Of a stretch of 64,000 bases of DNA, positions 34,354 to 46,340 are shown piece by piece. The stretch is from assembly GCF_025118155.1 (NCBI RefSeq), contig NW_026251390.1, positions 124,001 through 188,000 on the forward strand, read 5' to 3'. The stretch comes from Cokeromyces recurvatus (Eukaryota > Mucoromycota > Mucoromycetes > Mucorales > Mucoraceae). The notes below the pieces were generated by a model. The model was not told where the DNA came from and ran no database searches. It saw only the letters and a program-made list of their open reading frames with translations. The position numbers and the translations under genes were made by a program. Within the stretch, counting starts at the first letter, position 1. Each line of letters starts with the position of its first letter.

Positions 34354-36136
34354 ATGACAAGACAACCGGCAATAACGAGAGTAGCTACAGCACCTCTGTT
34401 AACAACTAAAGAGGAACAAAATTCACTACTTTCTCCACCTGTTGTCAATAATCCTAGATCTACTCAACTTCAGTTTAAACTGGCTAAACAAAGACCACTT
34501 CATTTTAGAGCAAGACTAACTCAATTTGATTTATCAAATACAGATAGTTCAAATGATGCATTTCGTGGATTTTATACTTTATTTTGGATTGCTATGGGAC
34601 TCTATGTGATTCAAACAGTAGTTTGTTGTTACGAACAAGAAGGTATTTTACTTAGTTTAGGCTTTTATCGTTTATTTTCACAAGATGGTATGGCACTTTT
34701 GATTTCCGATATGGTGATGATTTCGATGACTTTATTTAGTGTCCTATTTTCAAAGATGTTTATTTGGGGTATATTGCCTTATGAAACAGTTGGTTTCATC
34801 ATTCAACATATGTGTCAAGCTATTTTTTTATTCATAAATATTTATTGGACATTTTGGAGGTATAGTAGTAGTAGTGGATATAAAGAAAGTGAAAGAGATG
34901 ATTAAAGATAGGTTATCTATATAGAAATTGGCCCTGGGTACAATCAGGATTCTTTACTATGCATACAATTGTTATGATGATGAAGATGCATTCTTACACT
35001 GCTCTTAATGGTGACTTATCAGTTAAATTAAGACGTCTAAAGCAATTAAAAGCTGAATTACCAAATATGATTGCTACTGCCAATCATGATACTAATGCAT
35101 CGATTCAACATGTAGAAGCAGAGATTGCGTTTCTAGAAGAAGAAATGGTTCATGGCAGTACGCGCTTTCCGAACAATGTAACAATAAAGAACTTTTTAGA
35201 TTATTTACTTGTACCAAGTTTAGTTTATTGGATGGAATATCCTAGAACAGCAAAGTAAACAAATCATTTAACTATAAACGATAAAATGTATTCACGTTAT
35301 ATATTTATTTATATATCTATTTTAAGGGTTCGAATTTGGTATGTATTTGAAAAGACAACAGCTACTCTGGGTTCATTCTTAATGCTTTATGTAACAACTG
35401 AACGCTATATTCTTCCAAAGCTTTATAACCCAAACATGTCTGAACCTCGTGTTATTCTCGAACTCTTGTTTCCTTTCATGATTAACTATATATTCATTTT
35501 TTATATTATTTTTGAATGTATTTTAAATGCTTTTGCTGAGTTAAGCAGGTAAAGTAATGCCTATTTATTTATTTATTTGTTTGTTTGCTTGTTTGTTTGT
35601 TTGTATAGAATAGTTATTTAATCGTTATTATAGATTTGCGGATCGAAACTTTTATGATGACTGGTGGAATAGGTAAGTCAAAAAGGAAGAAAAAAAAAAA
35701 AGATACATGTGTGGTTTACTCCTTTTTTTATATATATATTCTTAGTGTCACTTATGATGAATTTGCTCGTAAATGGAATAAGCCAGTACATCATTGGTTA
35801 CTTCGACATGTTTATGCTCAATCAATTCAATCATACAAACTATCAAAACCAAACGCAACATTTATAACATTTTTGTTATCTTCTTTGTTTCATGAATTAG
35901 TATTAGTTATTGTCACACGAAAGATTCGACTTTATATGTTTGGCATTCAGATGTTACAATTACCTATGATTGTTATGGGTAGGATGCCTTTATTTAGAAA
36001 ACGATTTTGGATAGGCAATTCATTCTTTTGGCTCTGTATGTTATTCGGTCCTCCTTTGTTAGGGATTTTATATTGTCGGGAAGCATTTTGGGCATCCTGG
36101 GCAAGTCCTCGTATCTCCACTGATACTACTTTTTAA
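34354..36136 (+). CDS. Sterol/diacylglycerol O-acyltransferase (MBOAT, ACAT type)
   Basis: ER membrane enzyme predicted to esterify sterol or diacylglycerol with acyl-CoA. Five exons (34354-34859, 34925-35254, 35327-35548, 35634-35672, 35746-36136) encode 495 residues with many hydrophobic spans. Family motifs are visible: MKMHSYTALNGDL (the HSY motif), FYDDWWNSVTYDEFARKWN (FYxDWWN, built across a 39-nt exon) and SSLFHELV with the MBOAT catalytic His. The loop after the HSY motif is long and charged, as in fungal Are1/Are2. The hydrophilic N-terminus is about 65 residues. ACAT and DGAT1 share these motifs. The HSY plus KWNKPVHHWLLRHVY combination leans to sterol acyltransferase but does not settle the substrate. 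Confidence 0.88.
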
Positions 36137-36149
36137 AAAAGAAAAAAAG

Positions 36150-36188
<39 letters not shown>
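36150..36188. repeat. Poly-A tract (39 nt)
   Basis: A run in the 157-bp convergent gap between the acyltransferase and the carrier genes. Confidence 0.95.
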
Positions 36189-36190
<2 letters not shown>

Positions 36191-36292
36191 TAGAAAGGCC
36201 ATTTACTTATTTATTTATCTATCCATACATTCATATATTAAATAAATCTACATATACAAATTATCTAATTCTTTTTTTTTTATTTATTTATT

Positions 36293-36571
36293 TTATTGTC
36301 CAAAATTATGCATAATAGCTTCATAACAGAAAAACATGATAGCAGCATTAGGTACAACACGCATTAAATGTGCTGACATACCACCATATAATGCAATAAA
36401 TCCCTCTTCTTTTACAACCAGTTTTAAGCATTGTAATAAGCCTGTATATTTGGGCGTGCCATTCTTTGGAATAGGCTCTCTTAATCTTGTTCTAATTACT
36501 TCATGTGGATATGCAACACAGGCTGCTATTAATTTTGCCATTGCTGCTGCACTTAAATTACCAAACCAAGC

Positions 36572-36602
<31 letters not shown>

Positions 36603-37716
36603 GTGATGATAATTAACAAGTATGTCTTGTATAAATATTTTACCTTTAACACTTTTACCACCAATGGTTAATGTATGATCATCCGAAAGTAATGTTGATG
36701 GTGAATGAGCCCATCTTCTTTTTAAATGTTCATAAACAACCCATTGAATTGTACCTTCTGCTACACCAAGATAGGATGCACTCATACCTTTGTATAATCC
36801 CTTTATTCCTTCCTGCTTTAAAATTTGCATTGTACAATGAAAACTATTCAGGTATATTTTTTGTTTCCCTTGTAATTGTAATCTTGTCTTTACTACCCAA
36901 ATAGGATTTGTCACTGTTGCTGTCACTACACCTATTATACATATTAGTTTTTTTTTTTTTCTAACAGTGAATTGAAGTTGAATTACCAGCTGTTGCAGCA
37001 GAAGTTAAATGAACGATGGGGGTTTCTTTTCCCTGATTCAACTCTGTAAATAACCTTTTTCCATTACCATAGGTATAGAAGTTGATTGCTCTAATGACCG
37101 TTTATGTAAGTACATATATATGTATGTATGTATGTATGTACGTATATATGTGTATATATACTCCTTTAGTTACCTTGCTGGTATAACACCTACTAAATTT
37201 GGCCCAAGACCCTTAAAATATCCTTGGATACCTTCGATTTGTTTGATTTGCCTTTTTTTTTTTAAAAAAAAAACAAAAAAAAAAGTATAAATAAGATGTA
37301 AAGTAGACAAGATCTAAATTCAGATGATATATTTACACTAATAATTTACTAGTTTCGACAAAATGACTCCATATAGATTTTGTAATATCATGTTTTATGC
37401 CTTTCTCTATCCCTTGTTGATAAAATGTTGACTATTAAACAAAAAAAAAAGAGTTATTATTATTATTATTATTGTTACCTTAAATTCACTTTTATTTGTT
37501 ACTTGTAAACGAGTTTTAACAACGTCTAAAGGAGAAGTACAAACGGCTCCAACAAGACCACCGACACTGTCAAATAAATAAATAACACAAAACTCTTTTA
37601 TTATTATTAGTTTGAATTCATTACCCTCCAGCAATGAAATGAACATATGATTTTGTTTCTTTTTTTGTCATTGAGTTTTTTATCCCTACTTCATTTATCG
37701 TTGCTGCTCTAGACAT
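36293..37716 (-). CDS. Mitochondrial carrier, Rim2/SLC25A33-36 pyrimidine-nucleotide type
   Basis: Inner-membrane carrier with three tandem repeats, about 340 residues. Seven exons: 37716-37625, 37566-37479, 37431-37337, 37251-37174, 37090-36987, 36931-36644, 36570-36293. Repeat signatures are TSPLDVVKTRLQV, TNPIWVVKTRLQL and AYPHEVIRTRLRE. The Trp in place of the acidic residue in the second signature (PIW) is characteristic of the nucleotide/NAD/folate carrier branch. The HFIAGGVGGLVGAVCTSPLD start and the YFKGLGPNLVGVIPARAINFYTYGNGK segment match the Rim2/SLC25A33-36 subgroup (family knowledge), which exchanges pyrimidine nucleotides. The intron before the last exon ends in a run of ~27 A followed by G as acceptor. 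The start is 1.6 kb from the divergent NuiA-like gene. Confidence 0.9.
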
Positions 37717-39174
37717 TTTTTTTTATTAGAAATATGTATTAAAAAAAGGGGGGAAGGAGAAAGAGAAAGAGAAAAAAATAATAATAATTGACATTTGGAA
37801 AGTAATAATGGTGGCTTGGGAATGCTTGCAAATATGGTATATGCAGTTTTCATACTTCAAATTCAGATAATGTCAGTTTTTTCTAGGCAAAGTAAAATTA
37901 AAATCCAGATGATATACTTACTACCTTTTTTTTTTTTTTAGACAAACAAATGGAAAAAAAAAAAAAATAGAGCGGTCAATGATAAATTTTTAAATCCTGA
38001 CCAACTAAACTTGATAGAATAATATTTCTTTCTCTCTCTCTTTTTCTTTTTTTTCTTTTTACCTCTTGTCTTTTAAAAAGGGGGTTTTTTTTTTCTTTTT
38101 GCTAATCAACGTGACTGGTTGTTTAGATTTGGTAATCCGCCTGTGTAGTAAGAGTAGTTACAACAGAATAGTAGCACGTAGCCTTCCTTAATTACAACAT
38201 AGATGTCTTTGCATAATTTCACTTACTATACACTTGGCTCTCCTATTTTCATTTTATCATAATTCATATAGTATTTATTAAGAATCAGTCAATTCAGAAG
38301 GATATCCTATTTTACAGAAATGAGAGGGTAACTAACACACTCATAAATAACTAAAATCTATATTCTGAATTAAAGCTATAATACAGAGATATCTATAAGA
38401 TTAGATGTGAATTTTTTAAAAAAAAAAATTAGTATGACGTAGCCAAGTGAATACCCTCTTCCACAAAAGCTTTAACTGGACAAGTATTTAGAAGACAGGA
38501 TAGAGCTTGTTTTTGGAAAGTCGAAAGAGTTCAGTAATGCAAAGTGAAGTTAATGAGACGGTAGGTATGAAGTTTGTTAAAGAATCAACATAAGAGGAAA
38601 ATGAGTTGGGAGCAATGCTTTGATAAATACAAAAAGCAAAACTTATTTAGTTGATATGGTGGTCATTTGAGCTTGAAGAGCGCACATAGTTGTAATAGGA
38701 TGTAATAGATACTTTTACCTTGTTAACACTTTTTTTTTTATTAGACTTTACGTCCTTCCTTATTTTCCCTAAAAAAAATAAAAAAAATAAAATTGTATTG
38801 TATTATCTGAATTTGAAAAAAAAATCCGCTTTTAATGCATTGCTTTTTTTTTTCTTAAAGTAGCGTATTTCCAACATCAAACTTCTTGTTAATATCTACT
38901 CTTTATTTTTGATACATTTAAATAAGAATAGAAGATGCTATAACTTCATTAATTGAACTTAATACAATGCTAAAAGTTGCCTACTTTAATAAATATCTTT
39001 TACTAGTATTATCTTTATAAAAGTATGTGAGTCAAGTTTATTAAACAAATTAGATCCAACTATAAAGAGCATGACAACGTCGTGTTGTTGTAACCGAAAA
39101 AAAAAAGTTTAATAAACACAAAATACTTGCATTTTATTGGGTAATGATTATAATTTACGTCATATTATTGTCTT

Positions 39175-39210
<36 letters not shown>

Positions 39211-39302
39211 GTGTACATTACTTCGTGCGCGAAAATAATAATAATAAAAAGTAATTCTTTTCTTTTTCTTTTTCTTTTTACTCTTACATAATTCTATTAT
39301 TA
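37717..39302. other. Intergenic region, no supported gene
   Basis: 1.6-kb divergent spacer holding repeated A/T tracts, including A32 at 39177-39208. No recognisable frame or RNA. Confidence 0.5.
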
Positions 39303-39854
39303 ATGTCTGACTCAGAAGAAGCACACAAAAGCTTTATGTCCATGTTAAATAATCCTATCATCAATCCTGGACCACCCCAGTTACCAAAATCAACATCAGA
39401 AGGAGAGCCTCGTATCAAACCATGCCCATTTGTTGAAGTAGAAGAAGCTAAAGAATTATTAACAAAGGCATCCGAGGATGTCTATCTTCACACCGAGTCT
39501 GACGAAGGGTTTAGATGGATAGATGCACCCACAACAGATAACTTGTTACCGTCATCCGTAAATGAATTGGTAGAATATGGATTACTTAACGTAAAAGAAG
39601 CAGAGTCGAATGTCCTCAAGACACTCTCCTTACAAGAATTCTTTGATACATACGGTCATAATAATGATGATTACAATAACATCATTCAAGGATTTAAAAA
39701 GATTCAAGAGGAACAGGGACGAAAGAGTGAAGATAGTAAAGTGTTTTTAATAGGAGAAAGGGCCATTACAGTCTTGATTTTATGTATTGTACAGGATAAA
39801 CCAGGAGCAAAAGCGGCGATTATTGGTTTAAAGAGTTTACTAGTACAGACTTGA
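39303..39854 (+). CDS. Nuclease A inhibitor (NuiA)-like protein
   Basis: Intronless, 183 residues. The C-terminal ~140 residues follow the NuiA family layout as I know it from the cyanobacterial inhibitor of the sugar-nonspecific nuclease NucA: a helix ending ELLTKASEDVYLHTESDEGF, a mid helix around SLQEFFDTYG, a long helix, then SKVFLIGERAITVLILCIV and a final AAIIGLKSLLVQT matching the family's closing strand. The first ~45 residues are an extra Pro-rich extension absent from the bacterial protein. No signal peptide or TM is seen, so it is probably cytosolic or nuclear. The nuclease it would restrain is unknown. The family call is from memory of the fold pattern and is moderately secure. 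Confidence 0.68.
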   Translation: MSDSEEAHKSFMSMLNNPIINPGPPQLPKSTSEGEPRIKPCPFVEVEEAKELLTKASEDVYLHTESDEGFRWIDAPTTDNLLPSSVNELVEYGLLNVKEAESNVLKTLSLQEFFDTYGHNNDDYNNIIQGFKKIQEEQGRKSEDSKVFLIGERAITVLILCIVQDKPGAKAAIIGLKSLLVQT

Positions 39855-40141
39855 ATAAATTTTTACTTTAGGAGGGGGAGGAGAAAGAAGTTGTCAAGTA
39901 CTTTATTTATTTTTACTTTAAAAGTGAGCCAATTTTTTGTATATTCTTCAGCATAAACTTCTTTAACCAATAACAATGATTTCAATTATTTTTTAATATT
40001 TCAAAGCCACTGGTTATAATGTGTGACATTATTAGGGGGAGGATAACAAAAAAAGCAGATCACAAAATTTATTATGATTATATCTTTTTTAATTTATTTT
40101 TTATTTTATTTTCTTCTTCTTCTTTTATTATAATATATAAA

Positions 40142-40635
40142 ATGGCTAAAGAACCTAGCAAGAGAACAAGTAAGTACTTTTAGAAAAGAGAATGACGCGT
40201 GATTTAGTACATATAGACATGATGTATAAAGGTACCAACTTTGATAATAATCCATTTTATCATTTATTATTCTATAACTAAGCATCAAAAAAACCCTCCC
40301 CTTATAATGTTTTCATGAAGGTAATATAGAAAGACATATTTACATATACCTATATACAATCATTTAACTTCTATGATTGCTATATAGACTGAGATTTCTA
40401 AGGTCAAGAAAGAAAACCCTGGAATGTCACATAAGGATGTAAGTATTTGTTAGATATCTACTGTATATATTGGTGTGTAAGTTTTATGATTAACATGTGC
40501 TTTTTATTTTCATCTATAGGCTTTTAAGAAAGCTGTAAGTTTCTTTATATTGTTAAAAAGGGATTTTACTGATATTGTATTTTATAGGCTACTAACTGGG
40601 CTACTTCCTCTGATAATCCAAAGAATAAAAAATAA
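40142..40635 (+). CDS. Small YABBY/HMG-box-like protein
   Basis: Five exons (40142-40169, 40283-40320, 40388-40438, 40520-40534, 40588-40635) give only 59 residues. One exon is 15 nt. The product contains KKPSPYNVFMKTEISKVKKE, then NPGMSHKDAFKKAATNWATS. The pattern P-S-x-YN-x-F-MK-x-E-I...NP-x-x-SH-x-DAF-x-x-AA-x-NW matches the YABBY domain of land-plant regulators and the related HMG-type helix pair. The basic character fits DNA or chromatin binding. No zinc finger is present, unlike plant YABBY proteins. The frame and the domain hold across four short introns, so the gene model is convincing even at this size. Function in fungi is not established to my knowledge. Confidence 0.8.
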
Positions 40636-43600
40636 ATAATCAATCATTTCTATCTATCAAAGACAAGACATAATATATATGCAAACAGATTATATACACA
40701 GCTTATAATTGCTTATAATAGTTACAACATATTTGTTCTTTTTTTTTTTTTTTTCTTTTTTTAAAAAAATGAAAAAACAAACCAAAAAAAAAGCAATTTT
40801 CTCACCCAAACTAAGTATAAATAAATAAATAATTTATACCCTCCTTCCCCACCCCCGAACAAAGTATCATATTGAACTTGATTTTTTTTTTTTTTTTTGA
40901 TATATATTATTTTTATAATATGGCTTCCTAGAGTGAGTTTTATAATTATGTATATAAATATATGAATAGTCATTATAAAGACAATCATCCTATTTAAGTG
41001 AATGTACTTTTTTATAATTCTGATCTTCTACATGTATTCTATTATTTACACTTATTGTCGTTTTTAACCAGGGCACGATACAGGTTCATTTTCTTTTTTT
41101 TTTGTCAAACAATAAGTTTAAAACCAGCTGATAGATCTACAACTCCTTATTATCGTTCATACATAGTCTACAGAATCAAGCCTTATTCTAGTAATGAGCT
41201 TGTTCTTTTTTTTAAAAATAAAATAAAATATAATATAATATAATATAATATAATATAATAAAGTAAAGTAAAGTAAAATAAAACAAAATAAAAAAATCAT
41301 GTTATGGTTTTCAATTTAACAAAAGTAAATTATGTTATATTACCCACAAACGAATAGATTTATGCAATTTTTTTATAAATTTTGTCGTTGAAAAGTTGCT
41401 AAGCTGAAACACGCTTAAATACGGTAAAGAGAATAAGACAAACTAAGATATATTTATCTTAAGAAGATTGTTCGTGAATAGCTGCTTCTACTTTCTACAT
41501 CTATACGACACTTTTCAATTGTAAATAATTTAAACAAGTCTAACAAATACGAATAGTCTTCAATACCTGAAGAATATTACATTATTTGTGTGTAATAAAA
41601 TAGTGGAAACAGAGATGACCAAAGTCTATTATTCCTCACATCCTCTTTTAATAATTATAGAGTCAATATTTGGTAACATAAGTATTAGAGCATTAGAAAA
41701 ATCTTTGTAGTTTAAGAAATTTCGTTCTTTATATAGTTTATAAAACATGAATTATGGCTATAGATAGAGTGCCTTTAAAAATCCTCAGACGCTTTTATTT
41801 TATTTTATTTTTTTACAATTTCTCTCTAACACATATACATTTGCAATTCTTTTTTTTCAACCTTTTGAACTCCTCTTTGTGTTTATGTTTACCATACTAA
41901 GAGCAGAGATTGTCTTATAAATCGACTTTTTTTGCTAAAGTAGTGGGGGTGGGGGAGAGCTTTATGGATTATTGGTGAATCATAACTGGAGAGGATTAGC
42001 AGCTTAAGACTACAAGGAATATGAATATTAAACTTGGATTTGTCTTTTCTCCTTTATTTTCAAATTAACAAAACTCTACTTTCTTGTAAAGTTAACTCAT
42101 AGGTTCATTAGAGTGATAGAGGGCAATATATATGCGGTAATCAAAGTGAATTACCTTCTATTCAACCCTTTAGATTAAAAAGTACCTTTAACACATGTAT
42201 TATATAATATTAAAGTTGGGATTTCAACAGCTTATTTACATAATCTACACATTTAAAGGCATTGTACACTTTATTAAAATACTAAATATGATTCAGTCAT
42301 AGCTATTACTTCTCTGATCTCGGATAGGCTTATTCATTTTTATTTTAATGATATATTTTAGTAGAGTTTAATGTAACTAGAATTGCATAAATAGTTTCCT
42401 TTATTAAGCAGCCATCTGATCTCTTAACACTCATTTTATTTTTCTTTATTGGCCTTTAGAATAAGAATATCTCTTGTCCTCAGTATTGGCTATTTTACCT
42501 ACTAGACTTAAACAAACACTGAACATACTTTAACTTTTTTTTTTTTTTTTTGTTTCATCTATCTTAGAATTCTTAACTCTTTTCCCCATATTATCCTTCA
42601 AATATAGTATTAGAATATTGACCTGTAATAGTTTGTAGCAAAAAATTAATCCAGAGTGGAGAATCCTAAATGTTTATACTTTTTTTTAAAGTATTCCTTT
42701 CTTTTTGAACAAGCAAGTTATCCAGCATATCTTAAAGACTTTGTTAATATGATATAACCTTTAGTCATTGATTTGATCCAATTTGTTTTAGTCATTAACG
42801 CTGACTTTAACAACTTCATAATATTGTATTATTATCATCATTACTTCTGATTAGAATTGACTCATTTTCTGTCTGTACCTTTTCTACTCATGACACAACT
42901 TTTCTTTTCATTTCTTTACATCTTAATGTGTAAAGAGAGCGTTGTATTTGTTTATACGATACAAAATAGTATAAAGAATACATCCACACATTCAATGTAT
43001 ATATGTATACATTCATTATTATATCTTTATTGTTTATAACTAGCATTTATACTATCTTTCTCTCTCCATTGAATAAAACACTTCACTGATAAAGGATAGT
43101 CTGATATTTGACATCTTGCAGCAAGATTTAGCCGTTAAAGCGTTGTACAAATTACTTTCTAATTCTATAGGAGGCAACTAATAATAAAAAAGTATGCATA
43201 CATATACAGGCTATTCTCAAATATCATTACTGTAGTATCATTTGCTAAACATTCTTTTATCTAGTCAACACCAGATAAACTAACAACTTGAATCAATTAT
43301 ATTAAAGTCATTAAATCAACAGAATTTATATAAGCAGCAACAGCAGCAGAAGAAGAAGAAAGGAAAAAGCTCAGTTGAAATAAATAAATTAATAAATAAT
43401 AATAAAAGGAGAGTGGGAGGAGGGGAAGATCTATCTGAAGTGTAACAAAGACAAACAGGTTTATTTCTTGACAAATTATACTCTTCCATGGATCCAATTA
43501 AAAACAATAATAAAGTATTGTTATCTTTTTTGCACCTATTAGACCGTTTGTTTATATGAAAAAAAAAAATTTTTTTCTTCTTCTCCTATTTTTGATTTTG

Positions 43601-43639
43601 TTTTTTTGTTTTTTTTTTCTTCTTCTTTATTGAAGTGAA
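40636..43639. other. Long intergenic region, simple repeats only
   Basis: 3 kb without a supported gene. It has T tracts (about 40739-40755), a (TATAA)n-like stretch at about 41225-41265 and short noise frames. It leads into the 44-bp tandem array. Confidence 0.5.
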
Positions 43640-44105
43640 TTTCTAAGGATATTGGTCACTATAAATAAACAATCCGCAGTGTAGTTCAAGGGATATTGGT
43701 CACTTTAAATAGAAAATCCTTAGTGAAGTTTTGGGGATAATGGTCACTTTAAATCATCAATTCGCAGTGGAGTTCCAGGGATAACATTCACTTTAAATAA
43801 AAAAATCCTTAGTGATCTTGTAAGGATGAGGGTCACTTTAAAAAAACGCTCCTTGGTGATGTTGTAAGGATAATGGTCACTTTAAAAAAACAATCTTTAG
43901 TGATGTTGTAAGGATATTGGTCACTTTAAAAAAACAATCTTTAGTGAAGTTCTGAGGATATTGGTCACTTTAAATAAACAATCTTTAGTGAAGTTTAAAG
44001 ACATAGGTCACTTTAAATAAAAACAATCTTTAGTGAAGTTCTAATGATGATGGTCACTTTAAATAAACATTCATTAATATCGTTGTGAGGATAATAGTCA
44101 TTTCT
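43640..44105. repeat. 44-bp tandem repeat array (about 11 units)
   Basis: The core GGTCACTTTAAA recurs with starts near 43654, 43698, 43742, 43786, 43831, 43875, 43919, 43963, 44006, 44052 and 44096, a spacing of 44 (twice 45-46). Units are degenerate and directly abutting. Each also carries TTTAGTGAAG, so TCACT and AGTGA can pair within a unit as a short stem. The outer units are the most diverged. No coding frame spans the array. Confidence 0.92.
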
Positions 44106-44670
44106 ATTGTCCAATATCGAGAGTATGTTTCATCTATAGTTTTCGCGTCTCTCGTTAAATAAAACTGTGAAAGGAAGCACATAATGATCAACCTCCACGA
44201 TTGGTTGCTTCTGGAAACAGTAGCCTTTTTTTATTATATAATGAAGCTACTGGCTAATTGGATCATTACCCCTTTTTTATTATTATTATTAATTAAAAAT
44301 GAAAAAACACACATATTATCAATAAATAAATATTTTCAAAACTTTTGTATAATAATGAATCTAATCATTGATGACTTGTAGAAGAAGAGTCGTCTAATGA
44401 TGTTTAGAAAAGAGTCAAAATAAGCTTTGTAGCTGTTTATGTACTTTATTTATTGTCCTTTTTATTTGGTTAATGAGTTTACAGAAAGGTATGATTATGA
44501 AGCATATTTTACTTTCTTACCTTAAAAAAAAGGGAAAGGGCTGTTTTCATTATAATCATACTTCATGGATATATTTTCTTATATTTTAAATAAAAGATAG
44601 CAACGTGAATTTAGCTACTATAATTATATAGAACAACTAGCTTAAAACGCGTTACTTTTTTTTTCGTTTT

Positions 44671-45807
44671 GATGCTGATATTGGCCTCATAGGTTTAACC
44701 GTAATGGGCCAAAACCTAGTGTTATATATGAACGATCTTGAATTTACAGTTTGTGTATATAACAGAGCTGCTTTCCAAAATAGATCCTTTTTTTTTTTTT
44801 GAGGTACCCAAATCATAAGTATACATTGCATTGAAGAGCTTTGCTTAAAATTAAAATGTCCGAGAAAGATAACGTTATTGCTAAAAGTAGGAACAGTTAT
44901 TGACTCCTTTATTGAGTTACTTCTGCCTTATATAAATCAAGATGATGATAATTCTTATTTTTTAGATTGAATTCGTCGTGATAAGGACGTTAGATATGAA
45001 TGGTATTGTATTTGTTGGTTCTGGTGTTTTAGTAAGTGAAAAAAGATCTCTCATTGATGCCTGGTGACGGTCATTCAAAGATAGGGTTTATCATTCAACC
45101 TATTTTTCAAGCTATTGCTGCTAAAGTTTCTGATGTCTCTCCATGTTGTAAGTGGATTATTAATAAATCAAGAATTGGGAGCTATACCAAGATGATTCAC
45201 ACCAGTATTGGTAAAAATAGATTCAAAGAAAAGAAGGAAGGGTATATTTTTTTTATAATAAATTAATTGTAATATTTATTCATATAAATATATATAGAAT
45301 AAGGTGATATCTGATTAATCTATGAAATTTACCTACATATTATAAAAGACTTTAGTATGTCCAAAGATTGAAACAGAGGTGAATTAGATTCTTTCTGTAT
45401 TGAAATTATACGAGATATTCTTCGATGGTGAACATCTTGTGAAAAAGATTTTTTTTTAATACAGCTAATCAAAAGGATACTGGTAAATTGGACAGGTATT
45501 GACTCGCTTGGTCGAAGTGTTCCTGCTACCTTGATTGGCAAAGTAGTCTATTCGCATTATCTTTCCCCTCTAAAGGAAGAAGGTGTCAGACCTTTTTAAA
45601 ATCTTGATCAGGGTTTCCTCTTGTAAAAATTGACACTCTAATATGATTAGAGTGAGAAATTTTCTTCTTGTCAGTCTTCTTTAATCTCAACATGATCACT
45701 TTGGTACTCACACACATAAGCTTTTAAATAATCCTAGTATTTATATTCATAGCAACTGGACTAGTAAAGGTGGTAATAATGTCTCTGTTACTACTTTTAT
45801 TGATTAA
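44671..45807 (+). pseudogene. Decayed 6-phosphogluconate dehydrogenase copy
   Basis: Fragments in different frames read in order along the 6PGDH protein. They are the NADP-binding start ADIGLIGLTVMGQNL (44671 on), GTQIISIHCIEELCLKLKCP (44803-44950), a MNGIVFVGSGV block (44993-45028), PSLMPGD, then QAIAAKVSDVSPCCKW and TKMIH (45045-45217), NQKDTGK plus VPATLIGKVVYSHYLSPLKE (45461-45597), DHFGTHTHK (45694 on), and the C-terminal NWTSKGG near 45755 ending at 45807. Frameshifts, in-frame stops and a large internal deletion (most of the substrate domain between 45217 and 45461) make it non-functional. It is probably an old duplicate of the pentose-phosphate enzyme. No functional copy lies in this window. 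Confidence 0.85.
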
Positions 45808-45994
45808 AAAAAAAGGCGGGAAAGGTTACATCATCTGTATATATTTATAGTAAGTTGTGCACAATAAAAAAATCGCGTAATCAAAGCATAATTCTGAGTT
45901 CATAATTTCATGCTGTTTACAACAACTAATTATCATTTTGTTGTAGATTTTTTTTTTCTATTTTTCTTTTTTCTTTTTTTAGCTTCAAAATAAT

Positions 45995-46303
45995 ATGGTA
46001 CAAATTTTAACACTGGTGGCTATAACTGCTTTAGCAACTCTTCAACATTCTGCACAAGCCATTAATCTTCAAGAGGTAGATCCCAAAACGATTGACGAAT
46101 ACAAAGGCGGCGCTTTGTAAGTCACTTTTAGTTGTGGCAAAAAAAAAAGTCTGCTAATCTCGCCTTTCTTTTTTTTTTTTTTTTTTAGTGTTGTTGAATA
46201 CTATGAACCTACATGCTCTAATTGTGCTGAATTTGGTATGTATTTTATTTTCTTCTTCAACTAATATATAAAGAATTAGTATGTTTAAATTGCATAATTA
46301 AAA

Positions 46304-46340
<37 letters not shown>

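Noticed and set aside
43640..44105. Possible CRISPR array
   Set aside because: Units are contiguous 44-bp direct repeats with no unique spacers, and the host is eukaryotic.
44184..44381. 65-codon frame after the 44-bp array
   Set aside because: Leu/Ile-rich without motif or splice context; indistinguishable from noise.
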